Under the pieces are notes generated by a model. The model searched no databases. It worked only from the letters and a program-made list of their open reading frames with translations, and was not told where the DNA came from. Position numbers and translations under genes: made by a program. 64,000 nt of DNA from Gaiellasilicea sp963789355. Lineage in GTDB: Bacteria > Actinomycetota > Thermoleophilia > Gaiellales > Gaiellaceae. The stretch covers positions 124,001 through 188,000 of the forward strand of contig CAWBKK010000002.1 in the NCBI GenBank assembly GCA_963789355.1, given 5' to 3'. Shown piece after piece: positions 43,993 through 52,813 of this stretch (its first letter is position 1; each line of letters begins with the position of its first letter).

Positions 43993-44991
43993 GTGCGCGT
44001 GCTCGTCGCCGGCGGAGCCGGGTTCATCGGCTCCCACTTCGCGAAGCGGCTCCAGGCTGCGGGCGACGACGTGCGCGTGCTCGACAAGCTGACCTACTCG
44101 GGCAACCCCGCGAACCTCGAGGGGACCGGGATCGAGCTCGTCATCGGCGACATCTGCGACGCGGAGGCGGTGGCCGAGGCGGCGACCGGCTGCGACGCGA
44201 TCGTCAATTTCGCCGCCGAGACGCACGTCGACCGCTCGATTCTCGGCCCCGCCGAGTTCATCCAGACGAACGTTGCCGGCACGCAGGTCCTGCTCGACCA
44301 CGCGCGGGCCGGCGGGATCAGGCTCGTGCACGTCTCCACGGACGAGGTCTACGGGGACGTGGCCGGCGGCCGCTCTTCCGTCGAGGACGATCCGCTCCGC
44401 CCGTCGAGCCCCTACTCGGCCGCGAAGGCCGGCGGCGATCTGCAGGTGCTCGGCTCGGTGCGGACGTACGGCGTCGACGCGCTGATCACACGCGGCTCGA
44501 ACACCTACGGGCCGTTTCAGTACCCGGAGAAGCTGCTGCCGCTCTTCGTCACCAACGCGCTCGACGGGGAGCCGCTGCCGCTGTACGGCGACGGCGCGCA
44601 GGTTCGCGACTGGCTCTTCGTCGAAGACCACTGCGCCGGGATCGAGCGGGCGCTGCGAGCCGGTCGCGCCGGCGAGGCGTACAACCTCGGGGGCGGGGAG
44701 GAGGCGACGAACCGGGAGATCACGGAGCTCGTGCTCGCCCACACCGGCGCCGACGAGTCGCTCGTGCGGCGGGTCGAGGATCGCGCGGGTCACGACCGCC
44801 GCTACTCGCTCGACACCACGAAGGCGCGCGAGGAACTCGAGTGGACGCCGGAGACCCGACTCGCGCAGGGGTTTCCGCTCACGGCGGCGTGGTACGCCGA
44901 GAACCGCGACTGGTGGGAGCCGATCAAGCGCTCGGGCGGCTACCGCGACTACTACGCCCAGCAGTACGCCGCCAGACTCGCCGGCTCCTAG
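43993..44991 (+). CDS. rfbB: dTDP-glucose 4,6-dehydratase
   Basis: Second step of dTDP-rhamnose synthesis. 332 residues: VAGGAGFIGSHFAKRL (NAD site), FAAETHVDRSILGP, STDEVYGD, catalytic SPYSAAKAGGD, RGSNTYGPFQYPEKLLPLF, YGDGAQVRDWLFVEDHC. GTG start. Last gene of the rhamnose operon; ends 4 nt inside the convergent TPR fragment. Confidence 0.93.
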   Translation: MRVLVAGGAGFIGSHFAKRLQAAGDDVRVLDKLTYSGNPANLEGTGIELVIGDICDAEAVAEAATGCDAIVNFAAETHVDRSILGPAEFIQTNVAGTQVLLDHARAGGIRLVHVSTDEVYGDVAGGRSSVEDDPLRPSSPYSAAKAGGDLQVLGSVRTYGVDALITRGSNTYGPFQYPEKLLPLFVTNALDGEPLPLYGDGAQVRDWLFVEDHCAGIERALRAGRAGEAYNLGGGEEATNREITELVLAHTGADESLVRRVEDRAGHDRRYSLDTTKAREELEWTPETRLAQGFPLTAAWYAENRDWWEPIKRSGGYRDYYAQQYAARLAGS

Positions 44992-45410
44992 CCGTCGCCC
45001 TCCTCGTCTCCGCCGCAGCTCCGTTGCGCTTCTTGCCGCAGCCGCGTGATCTCCTTGCGCTCTCCCTGCACCTGCTGGGAGCGGTCGAGTAGGGCGATGA
45101 CGCCCTCGCAGCTGCCGAGCGCCCTGCGGGTGAGGGCGAGGTTGTAGCTCGCGTAGGCCTCCGCGAGCTCACCGGAGCCGGCGAGGCCGGCGACGGCCTG
45201 TTCGAGGAGCGGCAACGCCTCGTTGTACCGCTCGGCCCGCATCAACTCGAAGCCGCGGTCGTTCAGCTCGGCCGGGTTGTCCGTGGAGGGGGCCGTGGGC
45301 GCGGTCGTCGGCTCCGGCGCCGGCTCGGGCTCGGGCTCAGGGGCGGTCGTGACCGTCTCGACGACAGTCGTGCCCGGGAGCGTGACGGTCTCCTGCACCG
45401 TTCGCTGCAC
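44988..45410 (-). CDS. C-terminal TPR part of the Ser/Thr kinase, out of frame
   Basis: 140 residues: a Thr/Pro/Glu-rich linker (LPGTTVVETVTTAPEPEPEP) and a TPR-like helical domain (AELNDRGFELMRAERYNEALPLLEQAV, AYASYNLALTRRALG) with two Cys. It overlaps the kinase frame and matches the expected extracellular end of that kinase; the frame immediately upstream reads ADGAHVQRTVQETV. Most likely the 3' part of one gene broken by a 1-nt loss near 45425-45440. Confidence 0.7.
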   Translation of the reverse strand: MQRTVQETVTLPGTTVVETVTTAPEPEPEPAPEPTTAPTAPSTDNPAELNDRGFELMRAERYNEALPLLEQAVAGLAGSGELAEAYASYNLALTRRALGSCEGVIALLDRSQQVQGERKEITRLRQEAQRSCGGDEEGDG

Positions 45411-46426
45411 GTGGGCGCCGTCCGCGGCGCCGTCGTGCCGGCGGTCTCGCCGCCGTCGTCGCCGCCGGCGAGGAGCACCGCGGCGAGCACCCCCGTGAGC
45501 AGCGCGCCGCCGAGCACGAGCGGCAGCAGCGGCACGCGCCTGCGCTCGCGCTCACGGGTCGCCGGCACCGGCGGGATCGCGCCGACGCGCGTCGTTCCGG
45601 CCGCCTGGTCCAGGGCGTCGCGCAGCGCCCCGACGAACTCTGCGGCGGTGCCGAAGCGATGCTCGGGAGACTTCGCGAGCCCGCGCGCGAGCACTTCGTC
45701 GACCTCCGGGGGCAGCGCGGGGTTCGAGTCCGAGGCGGGTGGAATCGGCGCACTGACATGGGCGATCGCTTCGGCGGTCGACGACTCGCGCTCGAACGGA
45801 CGCTTGCCGGTCAGGAGCTCGAACGCGACGACTGCGAGTGCGTAGAGGTCGCTGGCGGGAGTCGCGCGCTCGCCGCGGGCCTGCTCGGGCGCGAGATAGC
45901 CCGCCGTGCCGACGACGGTTCCCGCTTCGGTGAAGGAGTCGAGGTGAGCGGCACTGGCAACGCCGAAGTCGGCGACCTTGACGCGGTCGTCGTCGTCGAG
46001 GAGCAGGTTCGCGGGCTTGACGTCGCGATGGACGATCCCATTCGAGTGTGCGGCATCGAGCGCGGCCGCCGCCTGAGCGAGCCAGCCGAGGACCCGGCGT
46101 ACGGGCTGCGCGCCGTCGTCCGCGAGGCGGTCGGCCAGCGACCCGCCGGCGAGGTACTCCATCACGATGTACGGCCGGCCCTCGTGAGCGCCGACGTCGA
46201 AGATCGTGACCGTATTCGGCGCGTTCGAGAGGCGCGCGACCGCGAGCGCCTCACGGGTGAAGCGGCCGCGGATCGCGTCGTTGTCGGCGTAGCGGTCGGC
46301 GAGCAGCTTGACGGCGACGATCCGCGCCAGGTCGGCATCCTCGGCGCGGTAGACCTCGCCCATCCCGCCCCGGGCGATGCGTTCGGCGTTCCGGTAGCGC
46401 TCGGGAAGCGGGCTCGCGTTCACCAC
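45263..46426 (-). CDS. Ser/Thr protein kinase (PknB-like), frame broken after the TM helix
   Basis: Kinase domain ~10-270: IARGGMGEVYRAED, Lys40 in IVAVKLL, Asp135 in IVHRDVKPANLLL, Asp153 in VADFGVAS, and GTAGYLAPEQARG. One membrane helix (~298-318, VPLLPLVLGGALLTGVLAAVLLAGG). After GGETAGTTAP the frame turns into an Arg/Ser/Pro stretch typical of wrong-frame GC-rich DNA, while the proper extracellular part continues at 45410 in another frame. GTG-GTG start. Confidence 0.85.
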   Translation of the reverse strand: MVNASPLPERYRNAERIARGGMGEVYRAEDADLARIVAVKLLADRYADNDAIRGRFTREALAVARLSNAPNTVTIFDVGAHEGRPYIVMEYLAGGSLADRLADDGAQPVRRVLGWLAQAAAALDAAHSNGIVHRDVKPANLLLDDDDRVKVADFGVASAAHLDSFTEAGTVVGTAGYLAPEQARGERATPASDLYALAVVAFELLTGKRPFERESSTAEAIAHVSAPIPPASDSNPALPPEVDEVLARGLAKSPEHRFGTAAEFVGALRDALDQAAGTTRVGAIPPVPATRERERRRVPLLPLVLGGALLTGVLAAVLLAGGDDGGETAGTTAPRTAPTCSERCRRPSRSRARLSSRRSRPPLSPSPSRRRSRRPRPRPPPRTTRPS

Positions 46427-46537
46427 GACGGCCTGCCCGGTCCGGCGGAGCGGAAAACGCGGGCCTGACTTGAAGGTTCGGTAAAGACGCCCTGGATGCA
46501 GGGCTTCTTCCGCTAGCCTCGACGGGTGAGGTCAACC

Positions 46538-48118
46538 ATGCGGCGGATCCTCCTCGCTCTCACCGGTCTTGGTCTCGTGCTCGCGGTCTCCGCGCCCGCA
46601 GGCGCCGGCGCGCCGGCGCCCACCAAGCCGACGGCGGTGACCGCGACGACCTTCCTCGTCAGCGGTCGCGGCTGGGGACACGGCGTTGGGATGAGCCAGT
46701 ACGGCGCCCTCGGCTACGCGCAGGAGGGCTGGACGTACGACCGGATCCTCGGCCACTTCTACACCGGGGCCGAGCTTGGCCCGGCACCGGTCGCGCGCGT
46801 CCGCGTCCTCGTCGCCGAGGCCAAGGCGAGCGTGATCGTACGTTCCTCCGTTCCGTTCCGGGTGCGTGACGTCTTCGGGACGACCTATGCGCTGCCCGCC
46901 GGCGACGTGCCGCTCGGGCCGAAGCTGCGCGTGACCGTCAACGGAACGCCGACCGAGCTTGCCGGGCCGATCCTCTTCCTGCCCGGGCCGGCGCCGCTCG
47001 AGCTCGACCGCCCCTACCGCGGCCAGCTCGCGGTCGCGGTGACGGGGCAGAAGCTCGATGCGATCAACGTGCTCGGCCTCGAGGAGTACCTCCAGGGCGT
47101 CGTCGCCAGGGAGATGCCGAGCGCGTGGCCCGACGAGGCCCTGAAAGCCCAGGCCGTGGCCGCGCGCTCGTATGCGCTCTCGCACCGGGTGACCGGGAAG
47201 GCCTTCGACCTCTACGCCGACGTGCGTAGCCAGGTCTACGGCGGAATCACGGGCGAGCACCCGCGGACGACCGCCGCGGTTCAGGCGACCAAGGCCCAGG
47301 TGCTGCTCTGGGAGGGCAAGCCGATCGATGCGCTCTTCCACTCGACTTCGGGGGGCGCGACGCTCGACGCGGTCGAGGTCTTCGGCAAGGCCGTTCCCTA
47401 CCTCACCGGAGTGGAGGATCCCCACAGCGCGCTCTCCCCCGTCCACCGTTGGGGGCCCACCGCGGTGGCCGAGACGACGCTCCGAAAGGGCCTGAAGCTC
47501 CGCGTGCCGGTGACGTCGCTCCAGCTCGCGCGGGCGGCGTCGGGGCGCGTCGCCAGCGTCCAGGTCGCAACGACGACGGGGACGACGAAGGTCAGCGGCG
47601 CGACGCTCCGACTGGCCGGAGGCCTGCGCTCGACGTGGGTGACGCAGCTCGTGACGATGTCGCTGACCCGACCCGGCGGCGCCGTCCGGTCCGGGAGCGC
47701 GGTCACGCTCACCGGCCGGGCGAAGGGTGTGAAGGGCGCCGTGCTGCAGCAGCGAGTCGCGGGCGTCTGGACGAAGGTCGCGGGCGCGGCGCTGCAGGCC
47801 AAGGTGAAGCTGAACGAGCCTGCGAGCTTCCGGATCGCGGCGGGGAAGCTGGCCGGTTCGGCGTTGAAGGTGCCCGTGGCGCCCGCCGTCACCATCCGTT
47901 CCGACGGCGTCCTCTCGATCTCCGGGACGGTGAAGCCGCTGCAGCACTTCGACGTCGAGTTGCAGCGGAAGGAAGGCGACACGTGGACGTCGCAGGGGTT
48001 CACCGCTGCCGCCGGAGCGTTCACGGCCACCGTTCCCGCGCCCGGCGTCTACCGCGCCCGCGTGGCACCGTCCGCCGGCTTCGCCGAGGGCCTCTCCGGC
48101 GAGATCGAGCTGAGATGA
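46538..48118 (+). CDS. secreted SpoIID/LytB-domain protein
   Basis: 526 residues. Signal peptide (MRRILLALTGLGLVLAVSAPAGA), then the SpoIID-type region with SGRGWGHGVGMSQYGALGYAQ, LDAINVLGLEEYLQGVVAREMPSAWPDEALKAQAVAARSYAL, HSTSGGATLDAVEVFG; C-terminal beta domains (~370-526). SpoIID homologues cleave denuded glycan strands. ATG 46538 is preferred over GTG 46526 because GAGG lies 6 nt before it. The 110 bp upstream, shared with the kinase, hold a weak GCCCTG/CAGGGC hairpin at 46489-46504. Confidence 0.87.
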   Translation: MRRILLALTGLGLVLAVSAPAGAGAPAPTKPTAVTATTFLVSGRGWGHGVGMSQYGALGYAQEGWTYDRILGHFYTGAELGPAPVARVRVLVAEAKASVIVRSSVPFRVRDVFGTTYALPAGDVPLGPKLRVTVNGTPTELAGPILFLPGPAPLELDRPYRGQLAVAVTGQKLDAINVLGLEEYLQGVVAREMPSAWPDEALKAQAVAARSYALSHRVTGKAFDLYADVRSQVYGGITGEHPRTTAAVQATKAQVLLWEGKPIDALFHSTSGGATLDAVEVFGKAVPYLTGVEDPHSALSPVHRWGPTAVAETTLRKGLKLRVPVTSLQLARAASGRVASVQVATTTGTTKVSGATLRLAGGLRSTWVTQLVTMSLTRPGGAVRSGSAVTLTGRAKGVKGAVLQQRVAGVWTKVAGAALQAKVKLNEPASFRIAAGKLAGSALKVPVAPAVTIRSDGVLSISGTVKPLQHFDVELQRKEGDTWTSQGFTAAAGAFTATVPAPGVYRARVAPSAGFAEGLSGEIELR

Positions 48119-49731
48119 CACGGCTCGCACTCGTCCTCGTCGCTGCGGCCGTGCTCGCCCCGCAGGCCGAGGCGGCCCGCTACGCGGTCGGAGCGGCGTC
48201 CGCGAAGGATCTTCCCCGGCTCCGCGCCGCCCTTCCCGACGCCGAAGCCCTCGCGCCGATCCCGGCACTCGTGGTCGAACGCAGCACGCCGCCCCGGTTG
48301 CGCGACCTGCCGGGTGCCGTCTACGTCGAGCGGCTCGGCACGCGCCGTCCGGCGTACGTCCCCAACGACCTGCTCGCGGCGAAGCAGTGGCATCTCGAGT
48401 TCAACCGGACGTTCGACTTCTGGGAGACGCCGACGCCCCTCGCGGCGGTCCGGGTCGCCGTGATCGACTCCGGGATCGACGGTGACCATCCCGACTTCGT
48501 CGGCAAGATCGCCGAGGCGAGGTCGTTCGTGGGCGGCTCCGCCCGCGTCGACGAGGAGGGTCACGGGACGTTCGTCGCCGGCCTGATCGCGGCCGGGGTC
48601 AACAACAGCGTCGGGATCGCCGGCTCTGCCTCCTCGGCGGAGCTCCTCGTCGCGAAGGTCGTCGACGGCAACGACCTGATCGACGTCGAAGCAGAGGTCA
48701 AGGCGATCACGTGGGCGGTCGAGCGCGGTGCGCAGGTGATCAACATGAGCCTCGGCGGCTTCCGCGACCCGCGCGACCCCGACCGGGATGCCTTCTCGCC
48801 GCTGGAGGCGCAGGCGATCGGCTGGGCGCACGGCAAGGGGGTCGTCGTCGTCGCTGCGGTCGGGAACAACTCCGACACGCCGCCGCGGCCCTACCCGTAC
48901 GCGAGCTATCCCGCGGCGCTGCCGCACGTCCTCGGCGTCAGCGCGCTCGCTCGCGACGGCTCCGTCCCCGTCTTCTCCCACCGGGACAAGATCTACAACG
49001 ACATCGCCGCCCCGGGCGTCGGAATCCTGTCGACGTTCCCGCGCAGCCTGACCGCCGAGACGAAGGACTGCCTGGAGCAGGGCTACTCGAGTTGCGCGCC
49101 CGACGACTTCCGCAAGGGCCAGGGCACGTCGTTCGCGGCGCCGCAGGTGAGCGCTGCCGCCGCCGTCCTGCTCGCCGTCAGGCCGACGCTGCGGCCGGAG
49201 CAGGTGACGGAGCTGCTGACGCGCACGGCCCACGACGTCAACGGCGCGACCGGCTGCCCCGGCTGTGCCACGCAGCGGGACGCGCTGACCGGTTGGGGGA
49301 GGCTCGACGTCAACGCGGCGCTGAAGCAGCTCCTGACGGCGGGGCCACCCCGGCGGGACCGGCTCGAGCCGAATGACGACGCCGGCCCCGATGCCGCTGC
49401 GATCTGGGGCACCTCGAATCGGATCGAGGCCACCCTCGACTTCTGGGACGATCAGAACGACGTCTACGCGACCAGGCTCAAGCGCGGCCAGAGGGTCTTC
49501 GTCAGCGTCGTCGGGCCGGCAGGCACGGACACGAACATGATCCTCTGGCATCCGGGAACGAAGCACATCGACGATCTCGCCTCGCTCAACCTCGTTGCCC
49601 GCCAGTCCGCCCGACCAGGTCCCCGAGAGCACCTTTCGTTCCGCGCCCCGAAGACGGGGACGTACTACCTTCAGGTGAAGCTCGGTTCCCGCGGCGCCGG
49701 CAAGTACCGGCTCGTGCTCGTCAAGAAGTAA
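48115..49731 (+). CDS. secreted subtilisin-like serine peptidase (S8)
   Basis: 538 residues. Signal peptide (MTRLALVLVAAAVLAPQAEA), short prodomain-like region (~25-80), S8 catalytic domain with Asp118 (VIDSGIDGDHPDF), His150 (EGHGTFVAGLI) and Ser339 (GTSFAAPQVSAAA), and a C-terminal PPC-like beta domain (~420-538, NDVYATRLKRGQRVFVSV...TYYLQVKLG). ATGA overlap with the SpoIID gene suggests joint envelope work. Confidence 0.92.
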   Translation: MTRLALVLVAAAVLAPQAEAARYAVGAASAKDLPRLRAALPDAEALAPIPALVVERSTPPRLRDLPGAVYVERLGTRRPAYVPNDLLAAKQWHLEFNRTFDFWETPTPLAAVRVAVIDSGIDGDHPDFVGKIAEARSFVGGSARVDEEGHGTFVAGLIAAGVNNSVGIAGSASSAELLVAKVVDGNDLIDVEAEVKAITWAVERGAQVINMSLGGFRDPRDPDRDAFSPLEAQAIGWAHGKGVVVVAAVGNNSDTPPRPYPYASYPAALPHVLGVSALARDGSVPVFSHRDKIYNDIAAPGVGILSTFPRSLTAETKDCLEQGYSSCAPDDFRKGQGTSFAAPQVSAAAAVLLAVRPTLRPEQVTELLTRTAHDVNGATGCPGCATQRDALTGWGRLDVNAALKQLLTAGPPRRDRLEPNDDAGPDAAAIWGTSNRIEATLDFWDDQNDVYATRLKRGQRVFVSVVGPAGTDTNMILWHPGTKHIDDLASLNLVARQSARPGPREHLSFRAPKTGTYYLQVKLGSRGAGKYRLVLVKK

Positions 49732-50365
49732 GTAGTTCCTCGTCCGGCACGTCGCGCAGCACCCGCGCGGGATTGCCGACGACGAGCTTCCGCGGCGGGA
49801 CGTCCTTCGTCACGACCGCGCCGGCGCCGACGAACGCCTCCTCGCCGATCTCGATCCCCGGGCAGAGGATCGCGCCGCCGCCGATCCGGGCGCCGCGGCG
49901 GATCGTCGGGCCGCGCATCTGCGCCAGCCGCTTCTCGGTCCGACCCATGTAGTTGTCGTTCGTCGTCACCACGCACGGCGCGATGAAGACGTTGTCCTCG
50001 AGGGTCGAGTAGGCCGTGATGTACGCCTCGGCCTGGATCTTCGTCAGCGCGCCGACGGTGGTGTCGTTCTCGATGTAGGAGCCGCGGCCGAGGACGACGT
50101 CGTCGCCGATCTCGACCCGCTCGCGCACGCACGACTGGTCGCCGAGGATGACGCGGTCGCCGACCTTCGAGCCGGCGAAGACGATCGCGCCGGTGGAGAC
50201 GATCGAGCCGTCGCCGATCGTCGTCGGCGGTAGCGGCTCGCGCTTCGCGGTCGAGCGGGGCGAGAGCGTCGGCTGCTTGCCGACGACGGCTCCTTCGAGC
50301 ACCTTCACCCCTTCGCCGAGGATGGTGCCCTCGTAGACCGTCGCGGTCGGATGGATCTCAGCCAC
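49721..50365 (-). CDS. hexapeptide-repeat N-acetyltransferase, WbpD/WlbB-like
   Basis: 214 residues of left-handed beta-helix: repeated hexapeptides (ATVYEGTILGEGVKVLEGAVVG, IGDGSIVSTGAIVFAGSKVGDRVILG) and the end loop APCVVTTNDNYMGRTEKRLAQMRGPTIRRGARIGGGAILCPGIEIG. Resembles WbpD, which N-acetylates a UDP-3-amino sugar uronate. It overlaps the WbpB-like gene upstream by 8 nt and the convergent S8 gene by 11 nt. Confidence 0.85.
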   Translation of the reverse strand: MAEIHPTATVYEGTILGEGVKVLEGAVVGKQPTLSPRSTAKREPLPPTTIGDGSIVSTGAIVFAGSKVGDRVILGDQSCVRERVEIGDDVVLGRGSYIENDTTVGALTKIQAEAYITAYSTLEDNVFIAPCVVTTNDNYMGRTEKRLAQMRGPTIRRGARIGGGAILCPGIEIGEEAFVGAGAVVTKDVPPRKLVVGNPARVLRDVPDEELLTS

Positions 50366-51326
50366 GCAGCGACTCGGTCAGCCGGTCGAGCGCGCGGACG
50401 ACCATCGCGCCGTCCGCTGCGACCGCGTGGCGGTCGCCGTCGCCGGCGATCAGGTCGAGGAACGCCTGGCACTCGAGCCGGAGCGGCTCGGCCGTGTCGA
50501 TCTTCGGGATGTGGATGTCGCCCGTCCGCGTCTGCCACTCGCCGTAACCGGCCGCCTGCTGCCACGGGCCCTTCTCGTACACGGTCACCTTGCGCTCGAG
50601 CTCCATGTCGTCGAAGACGACCATCTTCTCGTTGCCGACGACCGTCATCTTCCGCATCTTGTGCGGGTCGAGCCAGGAGAGGTGCATGTGCGCGATCTTC
50701 CCGGACGGGAAGCGGAGGTAGCAGAAGACGACGTCCTCGACTCCCTCGTTGAGGAAGTCGCGGCCGTGCGCGTGAACCTCGACCGGGTCCTCGCCGATCA
50801 GCCAGAGGATCACCGAGAGGTCGTGGACGCCGAGCGACCAGAGCGCGTTCTCGTTCGCGCGCACGATCCCGAGGTTCTGGCGGTTCGTGTAGACGCAAAG
50901 GACGTCGCCGAGCTCGCCGGCGTCGACGAGCTCCTTCAGCTTGCGGACGCCGGGGTGGTAGAGGAGCAGGTGGCCGGGCATCAGGACGAGGTCGCGGTCG
51001 GCGGCGAGCGCCACCAGCTCGTCCATCTCCACACCCTTCATCGCCGGCGGCTTCTCGACGAGCACGTGCTTGCCGGCTTCGAGCGCCTGCTTCGCGAGCG
51101 CGTAGTGCGTCGGCACGGGCGTCGCGATCACGACGGCGTCGAGCTCCGGGTCGGCGAGCATCTCCTCGAAGTCGGCCGTCACCCGCGCGCGGGGATAGCG
51201 GGCGCCGAACGCGCCGCGCTGCTCCTCGTCGAAGTCGCAGAGCCAGGCGAGGTCGGCGAGATGGTCGAAGTTGCGGGCGAGGTTCGGCCCCCAGTAGCCG
51301 AGCCCGACGAGACCGACGCTCGTCAC
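50358..51326 (-). CDS. Gfo/Idh/MocA oxidoreductase, WbpB/WlbA-like
   Basis: 322 residues. NAD site VGLVGLGYWGPNLARNF, VVIATPVPTHYALAKQALEAGKHVLVEKPPA, SLGVHDLSVILWLIG. WbpB/WlbA oxidises C3 of UDP-GlcNAc-uronate; neighbours of WbpD and WbpA type support that. GTG 51326 overlaps the stop of the dehydrogenase gene (GTGA). Because of the upstream frameshift, this frame stays open back to 52616 and could be miscalled as one 752-residue fusion protein. Confidence 0.85.
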   Translation of the reverse strand: MTSVGLVGLGYWGPNLARNFDHLADLAWLCDFDEEQRGAFGARYPRARVTADFEEMLADPELDAVVIATPVPTHYALAKQALEAGKHVLVEKPPAMKGVEMDELVALAADRDLVLMPGHLLLYHPGVRKLKELVDAGELGDVLCVYTNRQNLGIVRANENALWSLGVHDLSVILWLIGEDPVEVHAHGRDFLNEGVEDVVFCYLRFPSGKIAHMHLSWLDPHKMRKMTVVGNEKMVVFDDMELERKVTVYEKGPWQQAAGYGEWQTRTGDIHIPKIDTAEPLRLECQAFLDLIAGDGDRHAVAADGAMVVRALDRLTESLRG

Positions 51327-52583
51327 AGCTTCCAGACGTTCTCGCTCGTGCGGCCCCGCTCGCGCGTCGCGTTCCGAAAGTCCACGATCACCGGGCCGCT
51401 GTCGACGAGCGCCTCGTAGTCGATCCCGGCATGGTCGGTGACGATCGCGATCGCGTCGAAGCCCGCCGGCTCGAGCGGCACCGACGTCAGGTCGTGCTCG
51501 AAGAGCTCCGGCACGTGCGGGTCGTGGTAGGAGACGTTGGCGCCGGCGGTCTTGAGCAGCTCGATCAACTTCAGCGCCGGGCTCTCGCGCATGTCGCCGA
51601 TGTTCGGCTTGTAGGCGACTCCGAGGACGAGGATCTGGGAGCCCTTGAGCGACTTCTGCTTGCCGTGGTTCAGCGCCTGCGAGATCAGGGAGCGGCAATG
51701 CCACGGCATGTTCTCGTTCACCTTCCCGGCGAGCTCGATGAACTCGGTGTAGAAGCCGTACTCGCGCGCCTTCCAGGTCAGGTAGAAGGGGTCGATCGGG
51801 ATGCAGTGGCCGCCGAGGCCGGGGCCGGGCTTGAAGCTCATGAAGCCGAAGGGCTTCGTCGCAGCCGCGTCGACGACCTCCCAGAAGTCGATCTTCATCC
51901 GCTCGCACAGCTGCGCCATCTCGTTCACGAGCGCGATGTTGACCGAGCGGAAGATGTTCTCGAGCAGCTTCGTCAGCTCCGCCGACTCGGGTGACGTGAC
52001 CCGGTGAACGGTGTCGACGGCGGCTCCGTAGAGCTCGGCCGCGCGCTCGGTGCACGCCTCGGTGATCCCGCCCACGACCTTGGGCACGTTCTTCGTCGTC
52101 CAGTCCTCGCGGCCCGGGTCGACCCGCTCGGGCGAGAACGCCAGGTTGAAGTCCTCGCCCACCTTCAGCCCCGAGGCCTCGAGTCGCGGCAGAGACCTCC
52201 TCGCGCGTCGTCCCCGGATAGGTCGTCGATTCGAGCACGACGAGATGCCCCTTGCGCAGGCGCTTGGCGATCTCCGCGGTGGCGTCGTTGACGATCGTGA
52301 GGTCCGGCTCGCGCTGCTTCGAGAGCGGCGTCGGCAGCGCGATCACGATCGCGTCCGCATCGCGGAGCTCGTCGTAGTCCGTCGTTGCGCGGACGCCGTG
52401 GTCGTCGACGAGGCGCTTGAGCACCTCGGACGGGACGTCCTCGATGTAGCTCTCCCCGCGGTTCAGCTGCGCGACGCGATCGGCGTCCCGGTCGACGAGG
52501 AGCACGCTGCGGCCCGCCTCGGCGAACACCTGAGCGAGCGGGACACCGACGTAGCCGGCTCCGACGATGGCGACGTCGGTCAT
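51323..52583 (-). pseudogene. UDP-GlcNAc/ManNAc 6-dehydrogenase (WbpA-like), frameshifted
   Basis: N-terminal part from ATG 52583: VAIVGAGYVGVPLAQVFAEAG, NRGESYIEDVP, IALPTPLSKQREPDL, LESTTYPGTTREEV. The frame is then lost; the rest continues in another frame as LEASGLKVGEDFNLAFSPERVDPG, the catalytic region with FKPGPGLGGHCIPIDPFYL (Cys nucleophile) and the C-terminal NAD-sugar domain. Removing one base at 52192-52195 (GTCTCTG instead of GTCCTG on the minus strand) restores EEVLPRLEASG exactly. Either a true mutation or a sequencing error. Confidence 0.85.
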
Positions 52584-52637
52584 CGGCGCGGAATCGTACA
52601 GAGGCGGCGCCCGCACGCCGCTACAATCCTTCGCCGC

Positions 52638-52710
52638 GGGCCGTTAGCTCAGCTGGTAGAGCAGGGGACTCTTAATCCCAAGGTCGAAGGTTCGATCCCT
52701 TCACGGCCCA
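52638..52710 (+). tRNA. tRNA-Lys (anticodon CTT)
   Basis: 73-nt cloverleaf: acceptor GGGCCGT paired with ACGGCCC, D loop AGCTCAGCTGGTAGAGC, anticodon loop CTCTTAA (CTT at positions 34-36), T arm GAAGGTTCGATCCCTTC, discriminator A. CCA is not encoded. It reads AAG, the favoured Lys codon here. Confidence 0.97.
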
Positions 52711-52813
52711 TGCTTGTGGCGCAAGAACGCGCGAAGACCCCTGAAGGGTCGGCTCCGCCTCCCAAGAGCTCCGAGCCCACGACCTCTTGTCGTCGCGCTA
52801 TACCTTCCGCCGA

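Noticed and set aside
45410..45440. Programmed -1 ribosomal frameshift in the kinase gene
   Set aside because: No slippery X XXY YYZ heptamer is visible at the junction; a base loss is simpler.
46489..46504. GCCCTG-GATG-CAGGGC hairpin in the kinase/SpoIID gap
   Set aside because: Six-bp stem between two divergent starts; no gene ends there, so a terminator makes no sense and an operator is unsupported.
50358..52616. A single 752-residue dehydrogenase-oxidoreductase fusion
   Set aside because: The middle ~280 residues are low-complexity wrong-frame sequence; homology switches frame at 52193, so two genes with a frameshift explain it.
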